A stretch of 20,245 nucleotides of DNA from Candidatus Heimdallarchaeota archaeon (GTDB taxonomy: Archaea > Asgardarchaeota > Heimdallarchaeia > Heimdallarchaeales > Kariarchaeaceae): NCBI GenBank assembly GCA_015522385.1, contig WAMJ01000087.1, forward strand, positions 1 to 20,245, read 5' to 3'. The notes under the pieces were generated by a model that ran no database searches, had not been told where the DNA came from, and saw only the letters and a list, made by a program, of their open reading frames with translations. Position numbers and translations under genes: made by a program. The first letter of the stretch is position 1; the number at the start of each line of letters is the position of its first letter. Below, piece by piece: positions 1-7,272 of the stretch.

Positions 1-815
1 AATTCGGAGATACTGTATTCAATCTGGATATCTCCAGTAATAGTGGTGGACTGACAATCACCTTTGGGGACTACAGTATATCGATACCCAATATTCTCTC
101 ACTGATCTCTCCGCCAGAGACCCTGAGCCTGACATTTGATCAGATGGTTGGGTTTATCAACGCGGTGCTATATTCTATTTATAGTACTTTTTTGGTCAAT
201 TCGTTTGTGTTTATACTGACAAATCTATTTTATGTTGAGACCGTTCCAAGTGTGCAGACTAGATTAGTATTGGCAGCGATGTTTATCGGACTCATCACGT
301 TTCTCACGAATTTAGTCACACAGCAAGGAATTCTCAGTGATAGACAGTGGAAAGCTTACTCTTATTATATGGCGATATTTCATTTATTCACATTCATTAA
401 TTTAACGGATAAAATAGCTTGGGAAAATGCGCCTACAGTGATAGATGGGAATTATAGGATGTCAATAACAGTGTTGAAATCCTTGAAAGAGTCCATTCTC
501 GCTCTGAAAAAAGAAAGTTTGATATCCTCGGTTGTCTTTGGAGCAGCATACAGCCAAAAGTCTGAAGGACTTAGTCTGGATCAATTTAGGGACATAGATT
601 CCATAGCATCTTTTGTGGTATCTGTATTTGGAGCAATTGCATTAGAAGCTGTTGGGGTTATTAATGGAGCAATTTTGAAGATGATGCTTTCATGGAGGAT
701 GCCTAATGGAATGAATATGCTTTCGCAGCGTCTTGAGAAGCTGGTGTATTACCTAGGGTACAGTGTGTACAGCTTAATCATGGCGGTATATTTCGCAAGA
801 GAGGTATTACGATGA
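1..815 (+). CDS. A-family membrane protein (copy A1), 5' end outside window
   Basis: The reading frame is open from position 3 to the TAA-less edge upstream and ends at TGA 813-815, so the first part of the gene lies outside the window. The visible ~270 residues begin with a beta-rich segment (GDTVFNLDIS, LTITFGDYSISIP, SPPETLSLTF) that lines up with the middle of the proteins at 16064 and 19486 (for example IGNQKYSFGIDF, SLYIGNLRLSIGDVFSPSE in the latter). It is followed by four or five hydrophobic helices, the last close to the C-terminus (YSVYSLIMAVYF). I know no named family for it. Its stop overlaps the start of the next gene as ATGA, so the two are translationally coupled. Internal ATG 144 is not taken as the start because the paralogous beta segment lies upstream of it. 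Confidence 0.8.
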   Translation, partial: FGDTVFNLDISSNSGGLTITFGDYSISIPNILSLISPPETLSLTFDQMVGFINAVLYSIYSTFLVNSFVFILTNLFYVETVPSVQTRLVLAAMFIGLITFLTNLVTQQGILSDRQWKAYSYYMAIFHLFTFINLTDKIAWENAPTVIDGNYRMSITVLKSLKESILALKKESLISSVVFGAAYSQKSEGLSLDQFRDIDSIASFVVSVFGAIALEAVGVINGAILKMMLSWRMPNGMNMLSQRLEKLVYYLGYSVYSLIMAVYFAREVLR

Positions 816-1399
816 TCGGGTATACCCACGTGAGGGAACGGGCATTCAAACGGATGTCATTCTTCCTAATGGTGTTCGCTTTCCTATTCGATGAGGGAAA
901 TCCAATAAACCCCATTATCGGCACATTACCTATACTTCTGTACTACCGATATCTCCATCGATCTGCAGAGAATAGTGAAATTTCATTTTCTGAGAAAAAT
1001 ATTGAATATAGAACTGATCTGAAGAAGTGGCGTGGAGTTCACAATCGCATCCTTCTGTTCATGTTAATTGTGGGTTTAGCTGAAATGATTAGGATAATTT
1101 ATCCAGACGATGAAACCTTACTCTTTATAAGAACAGTAGTCATTCTGATAACCGCCTTGATGATCTTCTGGATTGATATCAGTCTAACCCAGATCTTCAA
1201 ACGGGAGAGGGATTATATATGGGATTTTGTACTTCTCTCAGCGTTGGTTGCTAATTTTCTGGGTCTTACCCTGACTGATCAATTCAGTTATTTTATCCTC
1301 CTTTGGAATGTATTCTTAGAGCTCGCAGTGTTCTTCTTCTACTGGGGATTTAAGAGACGATTCACGATCATGGCGAGGTATTCCTCCGAGAATAACTGA
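812..1399 (+). CDS. B-type multi-TM partner protein (B1)
   Basis: This 195-residue hydrophobic protein has about five membrane segments (roughly residues 14-48, 78-97, 103-126, 135-153, 157-180) and ends in a basic/polar tail. The ATG overlaps the stop of the upstream A1 gene (ATGA), and a GAGGT ribosome binding site sits just before it (about 800-806), so the start is well supported. I recognise no family. By position it is equivalent to the multi-TM genes at 17143 and 18449. Similarity to them is weak: near the C-terminus B1 and B2 share an 'AN...L...LW' spacing in hydrophobic helices. Its role is unknown; strict coupling suggests it forms a complex with, or neutralises, the A protein. Confidence 0.75.
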   Translation: MIGYTHVRERAFKRMSFFLMVFAFLFDEGNPINPIIGTLPILLYYRYLHRSAENSEISFSEKNIEYRTDLKKWRGVHNRILLFMLIVGLAEMIRIIYPDDETLLFIRTVVILITALMIFWIDISLTQIFKRERDYIWDFVLLSALVANFLGLTLTDQFSYFILLWNVFLELAVFFFYWGFKRRFTIMARYSSENN

Positions 1400-1860
1400 G
1401 AGCTAGCTCTGCAAAGATCTTTACTACTAAGTCTAAGCTGTAAGAATATTCCGAACTTCCTGAAGTAGAAAATATATATTGTAGTGTTGTATAAATCTGT
1501 ATTAGGATTCTCCCTGTTGGACTATATCGACTCAGATTACAGATTTTTGTATTTTACTTATGCATTTGTAGTCTTGGATGCTCTATCCGAGATTTCTCGA
1601 AGAACGGAAGAAGAGAATAACGGTAGCAGAGCTAGTCAGAGAAACAATACGGATAATTGGGAAATCATGATCGAGGAGATGATGGAGTAATTTGATCCTG
1701 AGTTCATACCTATTGGTCTCAAGTGGTATGAGAAGCGGAAGAATTACAACTCGAAGTCAGCTAGGTGAGCAAGAGTTCATGGTGAATATCGGAGGGTGAT
1801 GACGCCTTGCTCATGGTGGAATTTATTGGTGTGAAACCAGACGACATCAATGTCCCGCTT
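1400..1860. other. Intergenic stretch, no confident gene; possible gene debris
   Basis: This ~460-bp gap separates B1 from the converging winged-helix gene. A GTG-started frame at 1484-1690 encodes 68 residues (begins MLYKSVLGFSLLDYIDSDYR). After its TAA the same frame stays open for about 25 more codons (FDPEFIPIGLKWYEKRKNY) up to a TGA. A different frame near 1798-1860 then reads DDALLMVEFIGVKPDDINVP. Such protein-like pieces broken by stops and a frame change could be a decayed gene. There is no well-placed promoter, ribosome binding site or recognisable homologue. A perfect 12-bp palindrome (AGAGCTAGCTCT, 1399-1410) lies right after the B1 stop; with no loop it is not a convincing terminator. 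Confidence 0.3.
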
Positions 1861-2187
1861 TTACTTTTCATCGACCATCCTTAGAACGTTTCTAAGTACT
1901 TGTGCATACTCTTCAACGGCTTTCTCTCCCTCGGGGGTGATGGTGACGATCGTCGTGGGCTTGGCCGCTATGAACTCTTTTCTCACCTCGATGAAATTGG
2001 CCTTTTCCATCTTCTTGATGTGGGAAGCGAGATTCCCCGAGGTGAGACCGAGTGCCTTCATGATCTCTGGGAATGTAGCTGTTATTCTCGGGAGAAGAAA
2101 CATCATGATCGCCAGTCTCACGGGAGAGTGGATGAGGTCATTGACCGATATAACCCTCTTCAGGTGATCGCTCTCTTCACTCATCAA
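1861..2187 (-). CDS. Winged-helix transcriptional regulator (ArsR/MarR-like)
   Basis: This 108-residue protein is a compact winged helix-turn-helix domain. After an N-terminal helix (SPVRLAIMMFLL, ~21-32) come the HTH (TFPEIMKALGLTSGNLASHIKKMEKANFI begins ~38; recognition helix ~49-61) and a beta wing that ends in the ITPEGEKAVEEY pattern common to archaeal single-domain wHTH proteins. No metal-binding cysteines or ligand domain are visible, so the signal it senses is unknown. It follows the membrane protein gene 2209-2877 by 21 bp on the same strand and is probably co-transcribed. The divergent ABC exporter beyond it, and the palindromes between them (2907-2929), make local repression of exporter and operon the likely role. 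That role is inference. Confidence 0.85.
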   Translation of the reverse strand: MMSEESDHLKRVISVNDLIHSPVRLAIMMFLLPRITATFPEIMKALGLTSGNLASHIKKMEKANFIEVRKEFIAAKPTTIVTITPEGEKAVEEYAQVLRNVLRMVDEK

Positions 2188-2208
2188 ATCAGCCTGTTGA
2201 TCCGATTA

Positions 2209-2877
2209 TTATGTAGTTGTCCTTTTCAGTTTATTCCTCTGCTTCCTAATATCTAGAATTGTGAGTAGCGATGGGACGGAGTAGGCCAGGGGAAAGATGA
2301 GTGAGAAGAAGGGAACCGCAGCTGCACTGTACAAAGAATATAGGATCAGATCCACAATGGTCGCCACGCTGAGGAACACCCAGTGGGAGTCTAGGTAGAC
2401 GAACTGATTGTAACTGTAGCATTCGTTCTTGGTATGTCTCCTCTTGAAGAAGAGGTGCGCCAGGGCTACTGAGAAGGTGACTGCGATGATAATCAGGTCG
2501 GTTCCGAAGATGAGGACTAGACCCGTTATCGCCATCCAGAGGACAAGCATTCCTATGAAGATCAATTTCATGATCCGAGTCAGGGACCGTTTGTAGACAT
2601 TAGACTGTTCAGAGATGAAATTGGGGGATGAGAAAATGAACATGGCCATAGCCGCTCCACCGAATGAGCTGAACAACCATGGTATCGACGTTGAGATCGG
2701 GGATCCAGAGGTACTTAATAGGTAGTCCATCATGCCTGCGAACCACAAAAAGAATATCCATGAAAGCTCACTTACTGCCAGGAGGTGGTAGGACTGCAGC
2801 GAGTCATATTCCTTGATATTCTCTATGTACTCCAGTACTGCCTTAATGTCACCAGCTTCTACGCTCACAATTGGCAA
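2209..2877 (-). CDS. Multi-TM membrane protein next to wHTH regulator
   Basis: This protein of up to 222 residues has a ~35-residue soluble N-terminus followed by about six hydrophobic segments: SWIFFLWFAGMMDYLL, the SSFGGAAMAMFIF region, IMKLIFIGMLVLWMAITGLVLIF, LIIIAVTFSVALAHLFF, WVFLSVATIVDLILYSLY and FFSLIFPLAYSVPSLLTIL. It ends in a basic tail. The longest frame starts at TTG 2877. GTG 2868 is a better start, because a GGTGAT motif (2882-2877) lies 8 nt upstream of it and an AT-rich box (about 2889-2898) lies about 26 nt upstream. No family recognised. It shares an operon with the winged-helix gene and is divergent from an ABC exporter, so a sensor or accessory role in that response is possible but unproven. 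Confidence 0.75.
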   Translation of the reverse strand: MPIVSVEAGDIKAVLEYIENIKEYDSLQSYHLLAVSELSWIFFLWFAGMMDYLLSTSGSPISTSIPWLFSSFGGAAMAMFIFSSPNFISEQSNVYKRSLTRIMKLIFIGMLVLWMAITGLVLIFGTDLIIIAVTFSVALAHLFFKRRHTKNECYSYNQFVYLDSHWVFLSVATIVDLILYSLYSAAAVPFFSLIFPLAYSVPSLLTILDIRKQRNKLKRTTT

Positions 2878-2906
2878 TCACCACCATGTTTAATATCCCT
2901 TCCCGA

Positions 2907-2929
2907 ACTTTGCGGTGCAAAGTACTTTG
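2907..2929. promoter_or_regulatory. Overlapping palindromes between divergent genes, candidate operator
   Basis: ACTTTGC-GGT-GCAAAGT (2907-2923) is a perfect 7-bp inverted repeat. It overlaps a perfect 12-bp palindrome CAAAGTACTTTG (2918-2929). The result is three alternating half-sites (ACTTTGC, GCAAAGT, ACTTTGG). The site lies between the TATA-like boxes of the minus-strand membrane/wHTH operon and the plus-strand ABC exporter, where a dimeric winged-helix protein could control both. The symmetry is visible directly; binding is inferred. Confidence 0.5.
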
Positions 2930-2965
2930 GGTTGCATAGAGCTCTTCAGCACAAAAAATTGAGGG

Positions 2966-2977
2966 GATTATATATCG
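2966..2977 (+). promoter_or_regulatory. TATA box of ABC exporter operon
   Basis: The AT-rich box GATTATATATC is centred about 26 nt upstream of ATG 2997, the spacing expected for archaeal box A with transcription starting at or next to the start codon. There is no ribosome binding site before the ATG, in keeping with a leaderless first gene. Confidence 0.6.
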
Positions 2978-2996
2978 TCGGATCGTCAGTTATCTC

Positions 2997-3941
2997 ATGG
3001 TACTCAAAGCAGTAAACCTACAGAAGACTTACCCCGGGGGTGTAGAAGCTGTCAAGGGGATTGATATAACGGTAGAGGAAGGGGAGATCTACGGTTTTCT
3101 TGGTCCTAACGGTGCGGGTAAGAGCACGAGCATCAAGATGTTCTCGGGGCTCCTGAGACCGACCGGTGGAAATTTGGAGATCTTCGGGATAGACGTGAGC
3201 ACGGACTTTCAGAAGATAAAGGACCAGATTGGATATGTCCCCCAGAACCTGATATACTATGACCATCTCACGGTGTTGGAGAACCTCCAGCTCTTCGCAG
3301 CGTGTTACGAGATTGAAAGACCAGAGGAGAGGATCAGCGAATTGCTGGATCTCATGCAGATCTCGGAGATTAAGAATAGGAAGAGCTCGGATCTCAGCGG
3401 TGGGCAGAAACGGAGAGTGAACCTTGCAATGGGGCTGCTCAATGACCCCAAGCTCCTGTTCTTGGACGAACCTAGTGCAGGAATGGATCCACAGTCGAGG
3501 AGGGTTCTCTGGGATTCCATCCGAAGGTTGGTTGACACAAAAGATATGAGCATAATCCTGACCACTCACCTCATGGAGACTGCTGACAAACTCTCAGACA
3601 GAATTGCGATCATTGACCATGGGGAGATCAAGATTGTCGACACGCCAAAGAATCTCAAGGAGAAGTTCGGAACAGGTGAGATTATCCAAGTACAGCTCGA
3701 CGATGAGGTGAATGGAAGATTCGAGGAGATCCTCAAGCAGCTCAGTCTGCAGTACGAGGATGTCAACGTACGGAACTCTACTTTCAGGATAGGTAGCGAG
3801 GATGCCATTGATGATCTTTCGGGTGTTCTGGAAATTATCAAATCATTCGTGAGCAAGGAGCAGATCAAGCAGATTAGCATCAATGAGACCACACTCGAAG
3901 ACGTCTTCATCAAGATTACAGGGAGTGAGTTGAGAGAATGA
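2997..3941 (+). CDS. ABC transporter ATP-binding protein (ABC-2 exporter type)
   Basis: This 314-residue ATPase has the complete nucleotide-binding set: Walker A GPNGAGKS (36-43), Q-loop VPQN (Q83), signature LSGGQ (133-137), Walker B LLFLDE (153-158), D-loop SAGMD (160-164) and switch His191 in TTHLMETAD. It has a C-terminal extension of ~90 residues (about 220-314) typical of DrrA/NatA/CcmA-like exporters. It should power the permease encoded next, whose ATG overlaps this gene's stop (ATGA at 3938-3941). The exported substrate cannot be read from sequence; drugs, lipids or peptides are common for this class. Transcription probably starts at the ATG from the TATA box at ~2966, under possible control of the palindromes at 2907-2929. 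Confidence 0.95.
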   Translation: MVLKAVNLQKTYPGGVEAVKGIDITVEEGEIYGFLGPNGAGKSTSIKMFSGLLRPTGGNLEIFGIDVSTDFQKIKDQIGYVPQNLIYYDHLTVLENLQLFAACYEIERPEERISELLDLMQISEIKNRKSSDLSGGQKRRVNLAMGLLNDPKLLFLDEPSAGMDPQSRRVLWDSIRRLVDTKDMSIILTTHLMETADKLSDRIAIIDHGEIKIVDTPKNLKEKFGTGEIIQVQLDDEVNGRFEEILKQLSLQYEDVNVRNSTFRIGSEDAIDDLSGVLEIIKSFVSKEQIKQISINETTLEDVFIKITGSELRE

Positions 3942-5215
3942 AGACACTCAAGAGATTCTGGCTGCTGTACCTGTCCAACGTGAGAGTGACGACGAGGGTT
4001 AGAGTTGTGCTCTTCTTCACTATACTCTTCCCATTGATGTTCATAGGGATCTTCGGGATCGCGTTTCAGACAGGAGATCCCTCCAACACCACGATAGATC
4101 TCGCTGTGGTCAATCACGACCTCGGCATCCCAAACGACGGGAATGTGTACCGGAATATCACCGGAGACGTAGTTTCTGGAGACTTCTACTCCAGTGAGTA
4201 CTTGAATCTGTTGGGATCGGTGACATTCGAAGACAACGAGACAAAGATCTTCGACATCACCATATTCGACGACGAGGAATCCGCGATGAAGCGAGTGGAG
4301 AAGCGAGACTATGGGGCGCTCCTTGTGCTTCCGGAGAACTTTACTACAGCTGCGATGGCAAGTAGAAGAGCACTATTCGAGGACATCATCCCCTTGGAAT
4401 GGACGATCTATCCTCCAGCCAACTTCACCACACAACTCACTGTCCGTGGAGACTCCACCTTGGTGCAGTTCACCATATCCTACTCCGTCATAGACGCGGT
4501 CACACAGGGTTTCTTCACACTCGATATGGTCGATGAAATCGGTGGGTCAGTCTACCTCGATGGAGGGATAACCTCCTCTGGCCTGACGGTCTTCGACTTC
4601 ACCGTTCCGGGTCTTGTGATCTTTGCCATCCTCTCGAATCTCAGTACGGTCACTGTCACGGCACTCCGGGACATGAAGGACGGTCAGTTCGACAGGTTGA
4701 AACTTACCAAGATGAGGGTCTCGGAGTACCTGTTGGCGATAGTCGTGAGCCAGCTCACGGTCTCCGTTGTGCAGATACCCCTGATGTTCGCAGGAGCTAT
4801 TTTATTCGGCTTTCCAGTCAGCACACGGATACTGTACGCCTTCATCTTCGGGATACTGGTCAGTCTCTCGGTGACGGGTATAGGTATCTTACTCGCGGCA
4901 TTTGTCTCTTCAACCGAGGCTGCATCTGCTCTATCCGGGATCGTCAGCACACCAATGGCATTCCTCGCAGGGGCGTTCTTCACCATGCCCAATCCGACAT
5001 TAATCCCTGAGGGGTCTATCCTTGGAGGTCACAAGCTCGGAATATTCGACCTCATTCCTGCCCGTCCAGCGATCACCGCTCTCAGGGTGGTTCTCCTGAC
5101 AGATCAGGGAATGGCTGGAGTCTGGTACGAGTTCTGGTTAACCACTGTCCTCGTGATATTTTACATGATAATAGGAATATTTCTCTTCAGTAGGAAACAT
5201 CTAAGGGCGAAGTAA
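3938..5215 (+). CDS. ABC-2 type transporter permease
   Basis: This 425-residue permease has the ABC-2 layout: one N-terminal membrane helix (~20-45), a large non-cytoplasmic domain (~46-215) rich in acidic residues and potential N-glycosylation sequons (NTT, NFT, NIT), then five C-terminal helices. These include VFDFTVPGLVIFAILSNLS, the IVVSQLTVSVVQIPLMFAG region, the GILVSLSVTGIGILLAAF region, the SALSGIVSTPMAFLAGAFF region and a final helix before the basic end. The IPARPAITALR segment before the last helix is characteristic. It overlaps the ATPase gene by ATGA and forms the exporter with it. The DGK-like gene starts 36 nt downstream and may be on the same transcript. Confidence 0.93.
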   Translation: MKTLKRFWLLYLSNVRVTTRVRVVLFFTILFPLMFIGIFGIAFQTGDPSNTTIDLAVVNHDLGIPNDGNVYRNITGDVVSGDFYSSEYLNLLGSVTFEDNETKIFDITIFDDEESAMKRVEKRDYGALLVLPENFTTAAMASRRALFEDIIPLEWTIYPPANFTTQLTVRGDSTLVQFTISYSVIDAVTQGFFTLDMVDEIGGSVYLDGGITSSGLTVFDFTVPGLVIFAILSNLSTVTVTALRDMKDGQFDRLKLTKMRVSEYLLAIVVSQLTVSVVQIPLMFAGAILFGFPVSTRILYAFIFGILVSLSVTGIGILLAAFVSSTEAASALSGIVSTPMAFLAGAFFTMPNPTLIPEGSILGGHKLGIFDLIPARPAITALRVVLLTDQGMAGVWYEFWLTTVLVIFYMIIGIFLFSRKHLRAK

Positions 5216-5251
5216 GCGAAGAATTATGAATTGTGTAGTCTAAAGTAGGTT

Positions 5252-5932
5252 GTGACACTCACCCCTGTCGGATACATACTTTGGGTACTCTCCCCCTATC
5301 TTACTATACTATCTGCTCTGTATTTTGCCAAGAGGGAATATCCAGCATGGGTAGTGCGCAAGACAATCCACGTATTCGGGCTGATCAATGCCTCGCTCAT
5401 AGCCGGTCTGAACACTCTATTTGATGCCATAGTCATCTCAGTACTCTTCATGGTCACTTTTCTCGGAATCTCCTTCTCGGGGATTGCTCCGCTCTACCAG
5501 TTCCTTGTGGACAAGGGGACAAGGGATGGGGAATCCAAGGCCATCTCGTACCTCAACAGTATGCTCACGGTACTCGTCGGTCTGATTATCATGCTAATTT
5601 TCGTGGAGGAGAATTGGATCTTTATGTCCAGCATGTTGTCCATTGCTATCGGAGATGGGATGGGTGAGGTCATTGGGAGGACATTGGGACGACATCCGTA
5701 CAGGATAATTAGGCCGAAGACGGTAGAGGGGTCGTTGGGGGTATACTTTGGTACCCTCGTCGCCCTGTTCGTCCCCTATCTCTACGTTTTCGGCTCAGTC
5801 TCGTACACGGTTGTTTGGATATTCTTAATTGTGAGTCTTGGTGTTGTGATATTGGAAGCATTCAGTTGGGCATTCCTTGACAACCTATCGATCCCAATAT
5901 TTGTCTCGGCAATGCTCTTCTTCCTGGTGTGA
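5252..5932 (+). CDS. CTP-dependent dolichol/diacylglycerol-kinase-like membrane enzyme
   Basis: This 226-residue polytopic protein of the SEC59/VTE5/phosphatidate-cytidylyltransferase-like group phosphorylates polyprenols or related lipids with CTP in characterised members. Visible hallmarks are RKTIHV (36-41) at the end of the first cytosolic loop, the nucleotide motif GDGMGEVIGR (134-143) and PKTVEGSLG (155-163). There are about seven hydrophobic helices. In archaea such enzymes supply dolichyl phosphate for protein glycosylation or recycle isoprenoid alcohols; the exact substrate is not determinable here. The GTG start is preceded by TAGGT. An ATG at about 5225 is closed after five codons. 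The next gene begins 9 nt after the stop, so the two are probably one operon. Confidence 0.88.
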   Translation: MTLTPVGYILWVLSPYLTILSALYFAKREYPAWVVRKTIHVFGLINASLIAGLNTLFDAIVISVLFMVTFLGISFSGIAPLYQFLVDKGTRDGESKAISYLNSMLTVLVGLIIMLIFVEENWIFMSSMLSIAIGDGMGEVIGRTLGRHPYRIIRPKTVEGSLGVYFGTLVALFVPYLYVFGSVSYTVVWIFLIVSLGVVILEAFSWAFLDNLSIPIFVSAMLFFLV

Positions 5933-5941
5933 GGTCAAGGT

Positions 5942-6709
5942 ATGTTTTGGAGAAAGAAGAAGAAGGAGGAGAAGAAAGAGAAAGACGTGGTTCTGAGGTA
6001 TCCGGATCTCCAGACCTTTGAGAGCTGGGTGAGGGTGATGATCAAGGGGCTAAACCTGCAGGAGGGGAGGTTTACCTTTATAGCTGCGTACGGAGGGGTC
6101 ATCCTCTTCATCAAGGGAGAAGGACTGGCATGGATGCCGTATAAACAGATCCAAGAGGTCATGAAGAAGGTGGACAGCAAGGAACTTCTAAAGAACTCGG
6201 TCTTTCTCGGAAGTGTGGTTGCTGCCTCGGTTGCTCACGTAGCACTTCTCCCCATCTTTGTCATTGATCGGTCACTCAGTGGTCTGTACAGGATCTACTC
6301 TGACGAGCCCCCGAATAAGGTGCAGATGTACCTTCACAGTCTGATTGACCGCGTGGAGATCAAACGGATAAAGCTCAAGATGCTGTCAAAGCTCAATCAG
6401 AATCTACCACTTAAGGAGAGAAAAGGTAACGAGGTCCTGGAATTGTCGATCAGGTTGAAATACTTCGATGACATAGACCTGAATACCCTCGAGAAGTTCT
6501 CCGATTCTCTGAAGAAGCTGATGGTGGGATCCTACGAACCCCGGTTTACCCTCCCATTGACTACAGACATCCTGATTCTCACGGACGCTCTGGAGGAAGA
6601 CGGTGCGAAAATCGAGTACATCGACATCACGAGGGAGGATATCGCAAGTGCTCAGAACTACCATATTGAGGATGAGTCAGCTGTAGCCGACGATGAGGTC
6701 AACCTGTAA
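5942..6709 (+). CDS. Conserved-looking unknown protein with polybasic N-terminus
   Basis: This 255-residue protein starts at ATG with a GAGGT site (5931-5935) overlapping the stop of the lipid-kinase-like gene, which indicates co-translation. Residues 1-15 are an extreme Lys/Glu tract after an aromatic MFWR, a pattern able to dock on acidic membrane lipids. The rest is mixed alpha/beta (RFTFIAAYGGVILFIKGEG; EVLELSIRLKYFDDIDL; TTDILILTDALEEDGAKIEY). A moderately hydrophobic stretch (~80-108) is the only candidate membrane contact. The C-terminus is acidic. I recognise no family. The partner gene suggests a lipid- or envelope-related job, which is inference. Its last 33 nt overlap the converging gene 6677-7135. 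Confidence 0.75.
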   Translation: MFWRKKKKEEKKEKDVVLRYPDLQTFESWVRVMIKGLNLQEGRFTFIAAYGGVILFIKGEGLAWMPYKQIQEVMKKVDSKELLKNSVFLGSVVAASVAHVALLPIFVIDRSLSGLYRIYSDEPPNKVQMYLHSLIDRVEIKRIKLKMLSKLNQNLPLKERKGNEVLELSIRLKYFDDIDLNTLEKFSDSLKKLMVGSYEPRFTLPLTTDILILTDALEEDGAKIEYIDITREDIASAQNYHIEDESAVADDEVNL

Positions 6710-7135
6710 CCAGAAATCCGGATCTTCGGAGAATCTCTCCAGTACCTCTTCGAGGAGTTTAGGATCGGATCTCAACTGGTCAATGAAGCTGTTCGGCCAT
6801 GCAGCCACGATGTGAATATTCCCATCGGGAAGTGCTCCGAGGATGAAGCCAACCTTTTGTTGGTTCTCTGCAACTACCCCGAGAAGCACCCATATAGCGA
6901 GGTTGGTGACGTCCTCGTTCGTATCGGAGATTATCTTCTTCAGATTCTTGAAGAGCGAGTAGTGGTCGAACTTCGCGGTCTTGATGATGACCGAGTCAAT
7001 AAAGTTCCTCTCAATTGTTGGCTCACCCAAGAGGTTTGATGTGTCGGTGAAGATCAGCTCAAGATCGTCGTCCTCGTCCTCTTCTACCCCCTCAAGGACG
7101 ATTCTCCAAATCGCTTTCTCCTGATTGTCTTCCAT
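6677..7135 (-). CDS. Unknown small acidic cytoplasmic protein
   Basis: This 152-residue protein has no signal peptide or membrane helix. The first ~30 residues are strongly acidic (EGVEEDEDDDLELIF). The core looks alpha/beta (DSVIIKTAKFDHYSLFKNLKKI, AIWVLLGVVAENQQKVGFILGALPDGNIHIVAAW), and the C-terminus is charged helices ending in LQVDLIVGYS. The GFILGALPDGNIHIVAAW segment resembles a beta-sheet-rich sensor fold, but I cannot name a family. The ATG start (7133-7135) has an AT-rich box (about 7159-7169 on the opposite strand) ~26 nt upstream, fitting leaderless transcription. It converges on, and overlaps by 33 bp, the gene 5942-6709. Confidence 0.7.
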   Translation of the reverse strand: MEDNQEKAIWRIVLEGVEEDEDDDLELIFTDTSNLLGEPTIERNFIDSVIIKTAKFDHYSLFKNLKKIISDTNEDVTNLAIWVLLGVVAENQQKVGFILGALPDGNIHIVAAWPNSFIDQLRSDPKLLEEVLERFSEDPDFWLQVDLIVGYS

Positions 7136-7158
7136 TCTAAGAGACCTGTGATCTACTC

Positions 7159-7169
7159 GTTTAAAATAC
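7159..7169 (-). promoter_or_regulatory. TATA-like box for the acidic unknown gene
   Basis: Read on the minus strand this is TATTTTAAACG, centred about 27-29 nt before ATG 7135. The spacing fits archaeal box A with a leaderless transcript. Confidence 0.45.
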
Positions 7170-7243
7170 TACATGGAAATGTTGTAGCCATCTGCTTGCT
7201 CATTCTCATCATTTTTGATTCAGGAGTGGAAGGGACAATAAGA

Positions 7244-7253
7244 ATTATATTAT
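7244..7253 (+). promoter_or_regulatory. TATA box for small membrane protein
   Basis: ATTATATTAT is centred ~25 nt upstream of GTG 7273, and there is no ribosome binding site next to that start. The position supports GTG 7273 as the first codon of a leaderless mRNA. Confidence 0.5.
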
Positions 7254-7272
7254 CAGCTTTTGAAAGACGATT

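Noticed and set aside
1399..1410. Perfect palindrome AGAGCTAGCTCT directly after the B1 stop as a terminator
   Set aside because: It has no loop and no following T-run, so it cannot form a normal hairpin terminator; archaeal termination mainly uses T-tracts.
1850..2256. Plus-strand frames at 1850-2167 and 1900-2256
   Set aside because: They are shadows of the minus-strand winged-helix gene, whose protein has a convincing HTH and wing.
3018..3569. Long open frames on the strand opposite the ABC ATPase (also 3566-4117 and 4684-4992)
   Set aside because: They are antisense to clearly coding ABC transporter genes, lack promoters or ribosome sites, and their compositions are low-plausibility.
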